In this document: piece by piece, positions 17,030 to 26,002 of the stretch
How the letters are laid out: every line of letters begins with the position of its first letter
Numbering within the stretch: the first letter of the stretch is position 1
Origin: Natronospirales bacterium
GTDB lineage: Bacteria > Pseudomonadota > Gammaproteobacteria > Natronospirales > REEB76
Assembly: GCA_021816765.1 (NCBI GenBank)
Contig: JAKAXB010000006.1
Span: 1-64,000 of the forward strand
Length of the DNA stretch: 64,000 bases
Reading direction: 5' to 3'
The notes under the pieces: model-generated
What the model saw: the letters and a program-made list of their open reading frames with translations, nothing else
Told to the model about the DNA's origin: nothing
Database searches by the model: none
Program-made: the position numbers and the translations under genes

Positions 17030-17821
17030 ATGAGTCAGCCATCCCGCAGCGATTCACCCCTTGCTCTTTGGGCGCCGCGTATTGCCCTGTTGGGCATGAG
17101 CATCGGCATCCTGGCCATTCTCGCAGTAGTGTTGCCGGGCCCCCTGTACCGGCTCGGGACTGTCGGTCTCGGAGGCGCCTTCGGAATGATCACCTACGGC
17201 GCTTACGGCGGCATGCTTGCCATACTGGTCACCGTCATCGGCCTGATTCTGCTGCTGGCGGCGCGGCGGCGGGAATATTTCATGCGCATCATTGTCGGCA
17301 TCACACTGGGTGTGATCGCCTGGGGCATTCCCTACATGTGGCTCAAGAAGGCCGAGTCGGTACCCGCCATCCATGACATCACCACCGACACGGCCAATCC
17401 ACCGCAATTCCAAGCGGATATTCTGGCGCTGAGAAAGGGAGCGGCCAATTCGGCGGTATATGGCGGTCCCAAGATTGCGGCCCTGCAGGAAAAGGCTTAC
17501 CCGGATATCCAACCCATGCTGCTCTCCCTGCCGCTGTCACAGGTGTACGCCGCTGCGTTACAAACCGTAGAGGCCCGGGGCTGGAAGCTGGTGTCCAATG
17601 ACCCCGCCACCGGTATCATCGAAGCCACCGCCACCACGTTCTGGTTCGGTTTCAAGGATGACGTGGTAATCCGTATCGTACCGAATGGCACAGGTACCCG
17701 CCTGGACATACGCTCTGAATCGCGCATAGGCACAAGCGATGTGGGCAGAAATGCACAACGCATCCGTGCTTTCCGTGCCGCTCTCTACAAACGACTTGGC
17801 CTGCAATACCACAGACAGTAA
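17030..17821 (+). CDS. DUF1499 family membrane protein
   Basis: The 263-residue product has three N-terminal hydrophobic segments (about 15-105) followed by a soluble DUF1499 domain. That domain includes the family phrase IHDITTDTANPPQF and a C-terminal RIRAFRAALYKRLG. Function is unknown for the family. I chose ATG 17030 because ggag lies nine bases upstream (17017-17020); the longer upstream frame is not credible. It is the first gene of the plus-strand cluster and lies 61 bases before the flavin oxidoreductase. Confidence 0.8.
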   Translation: MSQPSRSDSPLALWAPRIALLGMSIGILAILAVVLPGPLYRLGTVGLGGAFGMITYGAYGGMLAILVTVIGLILLLAARRREYFMRIIVGITLGVIAWGIPYMWLKKAESVPAIHDITTDTANPPQFQADILALRKGAANSAVYGGPKIAALQEKAYPDIQPMLLSLPLSQVYAAALQTVEARGWKLVSNDPATGIIEATATTFWFGFKDDVVIRIVPNGTGTRLDIRSESRIGTSDVGRNAQRIRAFRAALYKRLGLQYHRQ

Positions 17822-17882
17822 TAAAACAGCGGGAAGTGCGGTCTGCCGCTAGAACGCAGCAAGGCGGATTTCATGGCTGGAC

Positions 17883-19331
17883 ATGGCGGCAATGCGCATG
17901 CACGCAGCGGACTATGACATCTGCATTCTGGGAGGCGGTGCCGCGGGCCTGGTAACCGCGGCGGGGGCGGCTGCCTTGGGTGCACGTACTGTGCTGGTTG
18001 AAAAGCAGCGGCTGGGAGGCGAATGTCTGTACACCGGCTGCGTGCCCAGCAAGACTCTGCTGCACTCCGCCCGCATGGCCGCCCTCATCCGGCGGGCACA
18101 GGACTGCGGCTTGTCGGCGCAACTGACTCCGCCGGAAATAGGGCGCGTAATGGAGCATGTCTCACAGGTCATCGCTGCCATCGCGCCTCAGGACAGTCCG
18201 GAGCGCTTTCGCAGTCTGGGTGTCGAAGTTATCGAGGCGCCAGGCCGATTCACGGGTGCCCACAGCGTTCAGGCCGGAGACCGCGAAATTCGCGCACGAC
18301 GTTTCGTCATTGCCACCGGCAGTCGCCCTGCTATCCCACCTGTTCCGGGGCTTGCACAGGTGAGTTACTTCACCAACGAAAATATTTTCTCCCTGCGCGA
18401 TTCCATGCCGGATTTGGTAGTTGTCGGTGGCGGACCCATCGGGGTGGAACTTGCCCAGGCATTTTCCCGGCTGGGCAGTCGCGTCAGTATTCTGGAGTCC
18501 GCGGCACAGATTCTGCCTCGGGAAGATGCCGATGTGGCACAGGTGCTGGGGGATGCGTTGAGGCATGATGGTATTCGGCTGCTTACCGGCATAAACGCGG
18601 AGCGCATCACGCAGCGGGAGCGTAATCTCGTCATCAGTTACCGGGATGCCCGGGGACAAGCGCAGGAGCTTGCCGCCACGCATCTGCTGATAGCGGTCGG
18701 ACGCGTACCGGCTCTGGAAGAGTTGGGGTTGGAACAGGCAGGCGTTGTCGTCCGCAACGGCCAACTGGCGGTGGATGACTGTCTGCGCACCAGCCAGCAT
18801 CATATATACGCCTGCGGTGATGTCATCGGTCCCTACCGCTTTACTCACATGGCGGAACACCAGGCCGGCATGGTTCTCAGAAATGCGCTCTTTCACATGC
18901 GCAGCCGAGCGAGCCGGATCATCCCCTGGTGCACTTTCACGGACCCGGAGATGGCAAGGGTGGGTTTGTCGGAGCGGCAGGCGCGGGAGCGCAGCGTAAT
19001 TCATGAAGTGTACCGTGTGCCGTTTGCACGCGCCGACCGTGCCCGGACCGACGGTCAAACTCAGGGTTTCGTCAAGCTCCTTACGGACCGGCGCGGACGC
19101 TTGTTGGGGGCGGCAATCGTGGGTGCGCAGGCGGGCGAGCTCATTCATGAGTTTGCCTTGGGCTTGAGCCAACGCCTGAAGGCCCGGGATATCTCGGCCT
19201 GCATACACCTTTATCCGGCCTTGGCGCAGATCAGCCGCTTCGTAGCCGATGAGCGCATGAAACAGCGGCTGACACCTACCACGCGCCGCTGGCTGCAACG
19301 CCTGTTCCGTCTGCGAGGTGCACATGCGTGA
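17883..19331 (+). CDS. Class I pyridine nucleotide-disulfide oxidoreductase (mercuric reductase-like)
   Basis: The 482-residue flavoenzyme has the N-terminal FAD motif CILGGGAAG, the redox-active disulfide GGECLYTGCVPSKTLL, the NAD(P) motif VVVGGGPIGVELAQAF and a C-terminal dimerisation domain. It lacks an N-terminal heavy-metal domain and the C-terminal Cys pair of true mercuric reductase. Relatives often sit beside VTT proteins and ArsS-type genes. The natural substrate is unknown. In-frame alternative starts at 17892 and 17898 are possible. Confidence 0.85.
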   Translation: MAAMRMHAADYDICILGGGAAGLVTAAGAAALGARTVLVEKQRLGGECLYTGCVPSKTLLHSARMAALIRRAQDCGLSAQLTPPEIGRVMEHVSQVIAAIAPQDSPERFRSLGVEVIEAPGRFTGAHSVQAGDREIRARRFVIATGSRPAIPPVPGLAQVSYFTNENIFSLRDSMPDLVVVGGGPIGVELAQAFSRLGSRVSILESAAQILPREDADVAQVLGDALRHDGIRLLTGINAERITQRERNLVISYRDARGQAQELAATHLLIAVGRVPALEELGLEQAGVVVRNGQLAVDDCLRTSQHHIYACGDVIGPYRFTHMAEHQAGMVLRNALFHMRSRASRIIPWCTFTDPEMARVGLSERQARERSVIHEVYRVPFARADRARTDGQTQGFVKLLTDRRGRLLGAAIVGAQAGELIHEFALGLSQRLKARDISACIHLYPALAQISRFVADERMKQRLTPTTRRWLQRLFRLRGAHA

Positions 19332-20043
19332 ATCCGCCAAGCGGCTGCGCATGACCGCACCACGCCTGCTCATTCTTGCAACTATCCTCGCGATCGTAGT
19401 GGTATTTTATCTGGTGGGCGGTGCACACTGGCTGAATCTGAGTCACCTGCTGGCACAACGGGATGCGCTGCAAATGCTGGTTCAGCGTCATTATTTTGCT
19501 GCCGTGTTTGTTGCAGGACTGTTATATACAGTCATGACGGCGATCAGTATTCCCGGCGGAACCGTGCTTTCGCTGTTGATCGGTTTTTTATTTGGCCGTT
19601 GGGTGGGGGGCCTCACCATCGTGATATTCGCCACACTGGGGGCCAGCCTCATTTTTCTGATCGCACGCTACCTCATCGGTACCGCAGTGCGAACCCGGCT
19701 GGAGAGCAACCCGCAAGCAGCAAAACTATTGCAGGGTTTCGAACGCAATGCCTTCAACTATCTCCTGTTTGTGCGTTTGGTGCCTTTGTTTCCGTTCTGG
19801 CTGGTAAACCTGGCAAGCGCTTTTACGGCCATTCGCGTGCGGCAATTCGTGCTCGGAACTTTTATCGGCATCATCCCGGGCAGCTTCATCTACGCGAATC
19901 TCGGCGAGCAGCTTGCCAGCATCCATACCCTGCATGGGCTCATTTCTCCGGGGCTGATTGCCGCCCTGGTATTGCTCGGGCTGTTCGCATTGCTTCCGGT
20001 TGCCGTACGCCGCTGGCGCACCAGCCGTCACCATGAGGTTTGA
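19324..20043 (+). CDS. VTT-domain (TVP38/TMEM64 family) membrane protein
   Basis: The 239-residue polytopic protein has the VTT signature: a glycine-rich re-entrant stretch (ISIPGGTVLSLLIGFLFG) followed by LVRLVPLFPFWLVNLASA and a GTFIGIIPGSFIYANLG segment. DedA/VTT proteins are linked to lipid scrambling or membrane transport. I chose ATG 19324, preceded by gagg; it overlaps the oxidoreductase stop by eight bases. Confidence 0.87.
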   Translation: MRESAKRLRMTAPRLLILATILAIVVVFYLVGGAHWLNLSHLLAQRDALQMLVQRHYFAAVFVAGLLYTVMTAISIPGGTVLSLLIGFLFGRWVGGLTIVIFATLGASLIFLIARYLIGTAVRTRLESNPQAAKLLQGFERNAFNYLLFVRLVPLFPFWLVNLASAFTAIRVRQFVLGTFIGIIPGSFIYANLGEQLASIHTLHGLISPGLIAALVLLGLFALLPVAVRRWRTSRHHEV

Positions 20044-20046
20044 ACC

Positions 20047-21009
20047 ATGCACGCTGTCGCTCCCTTGCTCAAGAACACCAGCTTTCCTTCCCTGCGCCGG
20101 AGTCATGTGCACACCCTGCAGGTCAATCTCGGTTATCGCTGCAATCTATCCTGCGTCCACTGCCATGTGAGCGCCGGTCCGCATCGCACCGAGGATATGG
20201 ACGCAGAAACGGTGGATACAGTGATCGAATATCTCAGGCGACCGAATATCGAGGCCCTGGACATTACCGGTGGCGCCCCTGAAATGAATGCACACTTCCG
20301 GCGGCTTGTCCGCAGCGCACGGGCCATGGGGAAACGCGTCATGGATCGCTGCAACCTGACCATACTCGAAGAACCGGGTTACGAAAACCTCGCGGAATTC
20401 CTCGCCGCCGAACGCGTGGAAGTGGTGGCCTCGCTGCCCTGCTACACTGAGGAAAACGTGGATGGTCAACGCGGCAAGGGCACCTATCACGCCAGCATCC
20501 GCGCGCTCAAGCGTTTGAATTCTCTCGGCTATGCTCGGCCGGGCACGGGACTCACACTGAACCTGGTCTACAATCCCCTGGGCGCATACCTGCCGGCGCC
20601 ACAAGCCAAACTTAAGGAGGATTACACCCGTGAACTCAATGAACGCTGGGGCGTATGTTTCAATGATCTGTTTGTGCTCGCCAACATGCCCATCGGCCGT
20701 TTCGGCAGCATGCTGGTATCAAAAGGCAGGCTCCAACCCTATCTTGAGACTCTGAAACAGGCACACCAGCCCCATAATCTGCCGAATGTCATGTGCCGTC
20801 ATCTCATCAGCGTGGATTGGCGCGGCTATGTCTATGATTGCGATTTCAACCAGATGATGGCATTGCCGTTGCGCCTCAACGGCAAGCCGCGCCCGCATCT
20901 GCGCGACTTGTTGAAAATGGAATTGAAAGGCATATCCATTGCTGTGGGGGATCACTGCTATGGCTGCACCGCCGGACAAGGCAGCAGCTGCGGCGGGGCT
21001 CTCAGCTGA
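20047..21009 (+). CDS. arsS: ArsS-type radical SAM enzyme
   Basis: The 320-residue enzyme has the radical SAM cluster motif CNLSCVHC (residues about 36-43) and an ITGGAPEMN glycine-rich strand. It also has the C-terminal cysteine-rich DUF3641 end CYGCTAGQGSSCGG. This matches ArsS, which adds an adenosyl-derived group to dimethylarsenite on the way to arsenosugars. The Cys in GSSCGG is selenocysteine in some homologues; here it is an ordinary TGC. The gene starts three bases after the VTT stop, with gagg upstream. No arsM is present in the window, so the arsenic role is inferred from family only. Confidence 0.88.
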   Translation: MHAVAPLLKNTSFPSLRRSHVHTLQVNLGYRCNLSCVHCHVSAGPHRTEDMDAETVDTVIEYLRRPNIEALDITGGAPEMNAHFRRLVRSARAMGKRVMDRCNLTILEEPGYENLAEFLAAERVEVVASLPCYTEENVDGQRGKGTYHASIRALKRLNSLGYARPGTGLTLNLVYNPLGAYLPAPQAKLKEDYTRELNERWGVCFNDLFVLANMPIGRFGSMLVSKGRLQPYLETLKQAHQPHNLPNVMCRHLISVDWRGYVYDCDFNQMMALPLRLNGKPRPHLRDLLKMELKGISIAVGDHCYGCTAGQGSSCGGALS

Positions 21010-21011
21010 TT

Positions 21012-21695
21012 GTGCGCATCTCAATTATCGTTCCCACGCTGGAGGAGGCAGCGGTTGTCTCCGCCACGCTTGCTGCATTGCAGCCACTGCGCCAAACTGG
21101 GCACGAGGTGATCGTAGTGGACGGCGGCAGTGCCGACGGCACACCGGAAATCGCACAGCAGCTGGCGGACCGGGTGATCGTCACGGCGCGCGGGCGTGCC
21201 AGGCAGATGAATGCCGGCGCGCATCTGGCCCGGGGCGACGTCCTGCTGTTTCTGCATGCCGATACGCTGCTGCCGCCGCAGGCCACCGACCATGCCGTTG
21301 CCAGCGTGACGAACGGAGCGGCTTGGGGCTGGTTCGATGTGCACCTTTCCGGGCAACATCCCCTGCTGCGCGTGATCGAACATTGCATGAGCTGGCGGGC
21401 GGGTCTCACACGAATCGCCACCGGCGATCAGGCGATTTTTGTAAAGCGTGACGTATTTTTCCGGGTGGGTGGCTATCCGGACCTGGCGTTGATGGAAGAT
21501 GTGGCGTTATGCAAACTGCTCAGGAAAAATGCGGCCTCACACCGCATCCGCCTGCCCGTCCTCTCCTCCAGCCGCCGCTGGGAACAGCATGGCATGATAC
21601 GCACCATACTGCTTATGTGGTGGTTGCGCCTGGTGTTTGCCTTCGGCGCAGACAGCCTGCGCCTGGCGGTCCGCTATGATTCGCGATCCCGCTGA
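21012..21695 (+). CDS. Family 2 glycosyltransferase, TIGR04283 type
   Basis: The 227-residue GT-A enzyme begins RISIIVPTLEEAAVV, has the VVDGGSADGT nucleotide-binding loop and the FLHADTLLP (DxD-like) motif, and ends with a hydrophobic WWLRLVFAFGAD segment. This is the subfamily repeatedly found beside ArsS. No ATG lies at the right place; GTG 21012, two bases after the arsS stop, is the likely start. The sugar donor and acceptor are unknown. Confidence 0.85.
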   Translation: MRISIIVPTLEEAAVVSATLAALQPLRQTGHEVIVVDGGSADGTPEIAQQLADRVIVTARGRARQMNAGAHLARGDVLLFLHADTLLPPQATDHAVASVTNGAAWGWFDVHLSGQHPLLRVIEHCMSWRAGLTRIATGDQAIFVKRDVFFRVGGYPDLALMEDVALCKLLRKNAASHRIRLPVLSSSRRWEQHGMIRTILLMWWLRLVFAFGADSLRLAVRYDSRSR

Positions 21696-21704
21696 GGTAG
21701 CGAA

Positions 21705-22481
21705 ATGAGTGCCACACTGGTACGTCTGCTATGTTTCGTGGGTGCGCTACTGCTCTTTGGCGCACTGGAGTACCGATGGCCATGGCGCCCGGAGCCGGGT
21801 TGGCGGCATAAGAGTATCAATCTGGGCATGATTGCTTTGGGTAGCATTGGCACGCGGCTTGCCATTCCCATTTCTTTGATCGAGGTGGCCATACTGGTTC
21901 GGCGTCATGGCCTCGGACTGCTTCACCTTGTCACGCTGCCTGGCATATTGTTGATAATCGCGGGCGTGGTGCTGCTGGATCTGATTATTTATGGTCAACA
22001 TATGGCTTTCCATTACACCCCTGTACTATGGCGGCTGCATCGCGTACACCACACCGATCCAAGCCTGGACGTAACCACCGGTGTGCGCTTTCATCCCCTC
22101 GAAATCATCGTTTCCACTATCGTCAAGGGTGTCGCCATACTTCTACTGGGTATCACACCCATGGCTGTGGCGGTTTTCGAGGTGATACTCAATGTCTCGT
22201 CGGTTTTTAACCATGCCAATCTGCGCCTGCCGGATTTTCTGGAACGCCTGCTGCGCCTGCTCATCGTGACACCCGGCATGCATCGCGTGCACCATTCGGC
22301 GGTTGACGGTGAGCTCAACCATAATTTTGGCTTTAATCTCTCTTGGTGGGACAGGCTGTTCAGAACCTACCTTGGACGCTCCCGCGTGCCGGAAGCGGGG
22401 ATGCCAGTAGGCCTTCCCGGTCGTGTTGGCGACAACCCCGGGTTTGCAGCACTGCTGCTGTTGCCGTTTCGGCGCTCCTAG
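21705..22481 (+). CDS. Sterol desaturase/fatty acid hydroxylase family protein
   Basis: The 258-residue integral membrane protein carries the eight-histidine di-iron signature in three blocks: HMAFH, HRVHH and MHRVHHS, between four or more hydrophobic segments. Such enzymes oxidise lipid C-H bonds. Its place between two glycosyltransferases suggests action on a lipid intermediate or the product of the same pathway. The ATG is preceded by gaggtagcga. Confidence 0.88.
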   Translation: MSATLVRLLCFVGALLLFGALEYRWPWRPEPGWRHKSINLGMIALGSIGTRLAIPISLIEVAILVRRHGLGLLHLVTLPGILLIIAGVVLLDLIIYGQHMAFHYTPVLWRLHRVHHTDPSLDVTTGVRFHPLEIIVSTIVKGVAILLLGITPMAVAVFEVILNVSSVFNHANLRLPDFLERLLRLLIVTPGMHRVHHSAVDGELNHNFGFNLSWWDRLFRTYLGRSRVPEAGMPVGLPGRVGDNPGFAALLLLPFRRS

Positions 22482-22484
22482 ATC

Positions 22485-23135
22485 ATGCAGCGCACTCCCT
22501 GCACCATCGCGTTACTTTGCAAGGCGCCCATTCCGGGCTTTGCCAAGACGCGGCTCATCCCCCATCTGGGAGAGACCGATACCGCCCATCTCCAGGAAGA
22601 GCTGGTCATTCAGGCCGTCTGTACCGCGCTGGACGCCGCCATCGGGCCCGTGGAGCTGTGGTGTGACCCGGATGAGTCGCACCCTTTTTTCGGGAAGATC
22701 ATGCAGAAATACCCGGTGCGGCTGACGACGCAGCCGCCGGGTGACCTCGGGACACGCTTGCACACCTGCGCTTCCGGAGCACTGACGGTCGCGGATGCGG
22801 TCATTCTCATGGGTGCCGACTGCCCGGCCATGCCGCCCTACTACCTTGAAGAAGCGGCAGCGGCATTGGCACGGGACTGCGATGTCACCTTGGGTCCGGC
22901 CGAGGACGGCGGTTACGTGCTGCTGGGACTGAAGCACGCCAGCGAGTTGCTGTTCAGCGATATTCCCTGGGGAACCTCGCTGGTCCTGGCAGAGACGCGC
23001 ACCCGCATCGCACAACTCGGCTGGCGCTGCCATACGCTGGCCACGCTCTGGGATGTGGATACGCCTGCGGACTATCACCGCTGGCGCCTCATCACTGAGG
23101 CGATGCCGCAACGGCCCGGTGCTCAGCGCCTCTGA
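22485..23135 (+). CDS. TIGR04282/DUF2064 glycosyltransferase
   Basis: The 216-residue product has the nucleotidyl/glycosyl transferase-like N-terminus CTIALLCKAPIPGFAKTRL. It also shows GDLGTRLH, LMGADCPAMP and LGPAEDGGYVLLGL, the hallmarks of the DUF2064 subfamily that co-occurs with TIGR04283 and ArsS. It closes the plus-strand cluster. Its stop lies 13 bases inside the 3' end of the convergent glutathione transferase gene. Confidence 0.87.
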   Translation: MQRTPCTIALLCKAPIPGFAKTRLIPHLGETDTAHLQEELVIQAVCTALDAAIGPVELWCDPDESHPFFGKIMQKYPVRLTTQPPGDLGTRLHTCASGALTVADAVILMGADCPAMPPYYLEEAAAALARDCDVTLGPAEDGGYVLLGLKHASELLFSDIPWGTSLVLAETRTRIAQLGWRCHTLATLWDVDTPADYHRWRLITEAMPQRPGAQRL

Positions 23136-23818
23136 TACTGGGTATTCCCGAAGAGGGTTTCCCTGGCTTTGTCGGTCATCGCCGAAGTGCGCAATTCCTT
23201 GAGCTGTGCCATACCGCGCTGCACGGCCGGACGGACAGCGAGGCGCTCGAACCAGCGCTTGAGGTGCGGATAATCTTCCAAAGCCTGGCCCTGCCGTTCA
23301 TACGGTACGATCCAGGGATAGATGGCCATGTCCGCAATGGAATACTCGCCGGCGATGTAGTCCCGGGCCGCCAATTGCGTGTCCATTACGCTATACAAGC
23401 GCCCGGTTTCCTTGGTGTAACGGTTGATGGCGTATTCAATTTTCTCCGGCGCGTAACCGCGGAAATGATGCGCCTGGCCCAGCATCGGTCCTACCCCGCT
23501 AATCTGGAACATGAGCCACTGGATCACCTGATAGCGATTGAATGGATCCCGTGGCAGGAAGCGGCCGGTCTTCTCCGCGAGATATAGCAAAATGGCCCCC
23601 GACTCGAACAGCGCTATGGGTTTGCCATCCAGCCCCGCGGGGTCCACCAACGCCGGCATTTTGTTGTTGGGGCTGATGCGCAGAAACTCCGGCCTGAACT
23701 GATCGCCATTGCCGATATCCACCGGATGCAGCGTATAGGGGACACCCGTCTCCTCGAGGAAAATGGTGATTTTCTGGCCATTCGGTGTCGGCCAATAATA
23801 CAGTTCGATCACATTCAT
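23123..23818 (-). CDS. Glutathione S-transferase family protein (YfcG-like)
   Basis: The 231-residue protein has a thioredoxin-like N-terminal domain (IELYYWPTPNGQKITIFLEE) with the conserved cis-Pro/glutathione segment NNKMPALVDP and ALFESGAILLYLAE. An all-helical C-terminal domain with YIAGEYSIADMAIYPW follows. It resembles E. coli YfcG, a disulfide-bond oxidoreductase. I chose ATG 23818, which has gggag upstream. It faces the glycosyltransferase gene and overlaps it by 13 bases. Confidence 0.9.
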   Translation of the reverse strand: MNVIELYYWPTPNGQKITIFLEETGVPYTLHPVDIGNGDQFRPEFLRISPNNKMPALVDPAGLDGKPIALFESGAILLYLAEKTGRFLPRDPFNRYQVIQWLMFQISGVGPMLGQAHHFRGYAPEKIEYAINRYTKETGRLYSVMDTQLAARDYIAGEYSIADMAIYPWIVPYERQGQALEDYPHLKRWFERLAVRPAVQRGMAQLKELRTSAMTDKARETLFGNTQYQRR

Positions 23819-23888
23819 GGAATCTCCCTCACAGCAAGTGATGTCTCGCCTGACACCGAACCAGGATGCCTGCAGCAGACCTGCTTCC

Positions 23889-24989
23889 TCACAGCCAGCG
23901 GCGCGCCAACCAGCCAACAAATTCCAGTGCCCGTGCAAGCCAGCTGCGCCGCGCCCAACGGGCAGGCGCTATCTGCTCCGATTTCCTCAGGTCATCCCGG
24001 AATTCCACCTCCAGGGCGGCAGCCAATGCCCGATCGGTGCTCGCCAAATTGATTTCATAATTGAGGAAGAAGCTCCGATAATCAATATTGGCGGTACCTA
24101 CGCTGCTCCAGCTGCCGTCAATCACGACAGTTTTTGCGTGCAGCATGCGCGGCAGATATTCATGGATTTTCACGCCCGCTGCAAGCAGCGCCGCATAAGC
24201 GGCCTGTCCCGCCCATTGAGCCAAGTGTTCATTATTCTTGCGCGGTACCAGTACGCGCACATCCACTCCGCGCCGTGCTGCAGCCATCAGGCCGCGTTGA
24301 GTGCGGCGGTCGGGAACAAAATACGGCGTGGTCAACCAGATGTGCTCCCGTGCAGTGGCAAAATGTGCAGCAAACAGGTTGCGTAGGAACAGCCGGCCCT
24401 GCCAAACATGATTGGTGATAAGTACGTTACCGTCCGGTGCCTGGATAAAAGGATAGCGGCGGCGGCGGCCGCGCCAGAAAGCATCGAACAAAGTCTGCAA
24501 AGCGCGCGCCAGCGTCCCGTCTACTTCCACGTGGGTATCACGCCAGCGGGCTTCACCGTATGCATCCCGGGAATTTTCCCGGTGGATGTTGAAACCGCCG
24601 AGGAAACCTGCGCGGCCATCCACCACCAGAAGTTTGCGATGATTGCGCCGGTTGTAACGCCACGGCGCGCGCCAGTTCCAGCGGTGGAACCAGCGCAAGC
24701 GTACACCCTCACGTCTCAATAGCTGTCCCAGATGTCGTGACCCCCAGAACAAGGAACCGGCCGCATCGATATGTACAAGTACCTGGACGCCAGCGCGGGC
24801 GCGTTCACCCAATGCAGTGGCAAACTGCCGTCCAATCTCGTCATCGGCAAAAATATAACTTTCCAGCTTTATGGAATGCCGGGCGCCGCGAATCACATCC
24901 AGCATGGCAGCATAAAGCCGATCACCCTCTATAAAGAGCCGTAACCGGTGGGTTCCTCGCTCCCCATCCTGAACCGGGTGGGACTTCAT
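23889..24989 (-). CDS. Cardiolipin synthase/phospholipase D family protein (ClsB-like)
   Basis: The 366-residue product has the two HKD catalytic motifs of the phospholipase D superfamily, HRKLLVVDG and HAKTVVIDG. The second is followed by GTANIDYRSFFLNYEI, as in bacterial cardiolipin synthases. It lacks the N-terminal membrane helices of ClsA, so it is more like ClsB. I chose ATG 24989; a TTG at 25028 would extend it. It is divergent from the EEP gene. Confidence 0.87.
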   Translation of the reverse strand: MKSHPVQDGERGTHRLRLFIEGDRLYAAMLDVIRGARHSIKLESYIFADDEIGRQFATALGERARAGVQVLVHIDAAGSLFWGSRHLGQLLRREGVRLRWFHRWNWRAPWRYNRRNHRKLLVVDGRAGFLGGFNIHRENSRDAYGEARWRDTHVEVDGTLARALQTLFDAFWRGRRRRYPFIQAPDGNVLITNHVWQGRLFLRNLFAAHFATAREHIWLTTPYFVPDRRTQRGLMAAARRGVDVRVLVPRKNNEHLAQWAGQAAYAALLAAGVKIHEYLPRMLHAKTVVIDGSWSSVGTANIDYRSFFLNYEINLASTDRALAAALEVEFRDDLRKSEQIAPARWARRSWLARALEFVGWLARRWL

Positions 24990-25257
24990 TGCGCCACCAC
25001 ATGAGTAACAGGACTGGTTACTTCGCAAAACATCATATACCCTCGTGAAATGGGCATGCAGGGTCTCCCTGATGAATGCATTTGATTATATCCGGTCGTA
25101 CGGCATAACTCAGGTCGTCCGTCTCAACGTCTGGCCATAGGATGGATACCATCCCTGTCTGCTACGCACTGTTTTCGCCCGCACGAGTCCCAAGCTGGTA
25201 TAGTGTCACGCATCACATACAGGCGAGCATGCTTGGTAGCACCGTTATTTTCATCGC

Positions 25258-26001
25258 ATGCGACTACTGCTCTACAACATTCGCTATGCCACAGGACATG
25301 GGCCGGGATTCCATTTCCCGATTCCCGGCGCCGGCTATCTGCGTCATACCTCGCACAATCTGCGGCGTATTACGCAATTTGTCGGCCAGGTTTCTCCGGA
25401 TATCGTGGGACTTATCGAGGTGGATATCGGCTCAGTGCGTACCTCAGCAATCAACCAGGCGGAGGCCATTGCCACCGCCATAGGGCATTCGTCCACTTAT
25501 CAAAATAAGTATGGTGTGGACTCGATCAACCAGTTGCTGCCCATTCTGCGCAAACAAGCCAACGCCTTTCTCACCTGCAGCCCAAACGCCATCCAGCGCT
25601 TCCATTATTTTGAACTCGGCGTCAAACGCCTGATCATGGAACTGGAGCTGGACGAGTTATGCCTGTTCCTGGTGCACTTGTCCCTCAAATATCGCCACCG
25701 TCATCATCAGATGCACCACCTTTTCTCACTGGTGAAAAGCTGCGGCAAACCGGTAATTGTGGCCGGGGATTTCAATACCCTGTGGGGCACATATGAAATC
25801 GAGCTGTTCACGGCAGCCGCGGGTTTGCGCAACGCGAATAGGCACAACGCCCCAACTTGGCCAAGTTCCCACCCCAACCGGCAACTGGATTTCATTCTCT
25901 ACGGTCCGGGCATTGAACTGAATCATTTTGAGATTCCTGCCGTGCGGTTTTCGGATCATTTACCCCTTATTTGCGATTTTGAAGTAAACAGGAAGCATTG
26001 A
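25258..26001 (+). CDS. Endonuclease/exonuclease/phosphatase (EEP) family protein
   Basis: The 247-residue protein has the EEP fold motifs: LLYNIRYATG at the start, GLIEVD (metal-binding Glu), HLSLKYR, VAGDFNTLWG and SDHLPLICDF. EEP enzymes cleave phosphodiesters in nucleic acids, inositol lipids or sphingolipids. The divergent pairing with a cardiolipin synthase makes a membrane-lipid role possible, but the substrate cannot be read from sequence. Confidence 0.83.
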   Translation: MRLLLYNIRYATGHGPGFHFPIPGAGYLRHTSHNLRRITQFVGQVSPDIVGLIEVDIGSVRTSAINQAEAIATAIGHSSTYQNKYGVDSINQLLPILRKQANAFLTCSPNAIQRFHYFELGVKRLIMELELDELCLFLVHLSLKYRHRHHQMHHLFSLVKSCGKPVIVAGDFNTLWGTYEIELFTAAAGLRNANRHNAPTWPSSHPNRQLDFILYGPGIELNHFEIPAVRFSDHLPLICDFEVNRKH

Positions 26002-26002
26002 C

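Noticed and set aside
20955-21009. Possible selenocysteine in the ArsS C-terminal GSSCGG motif
   Set aside because: The codon is TGC, not TGA, so this is the ordinary cysteine form.
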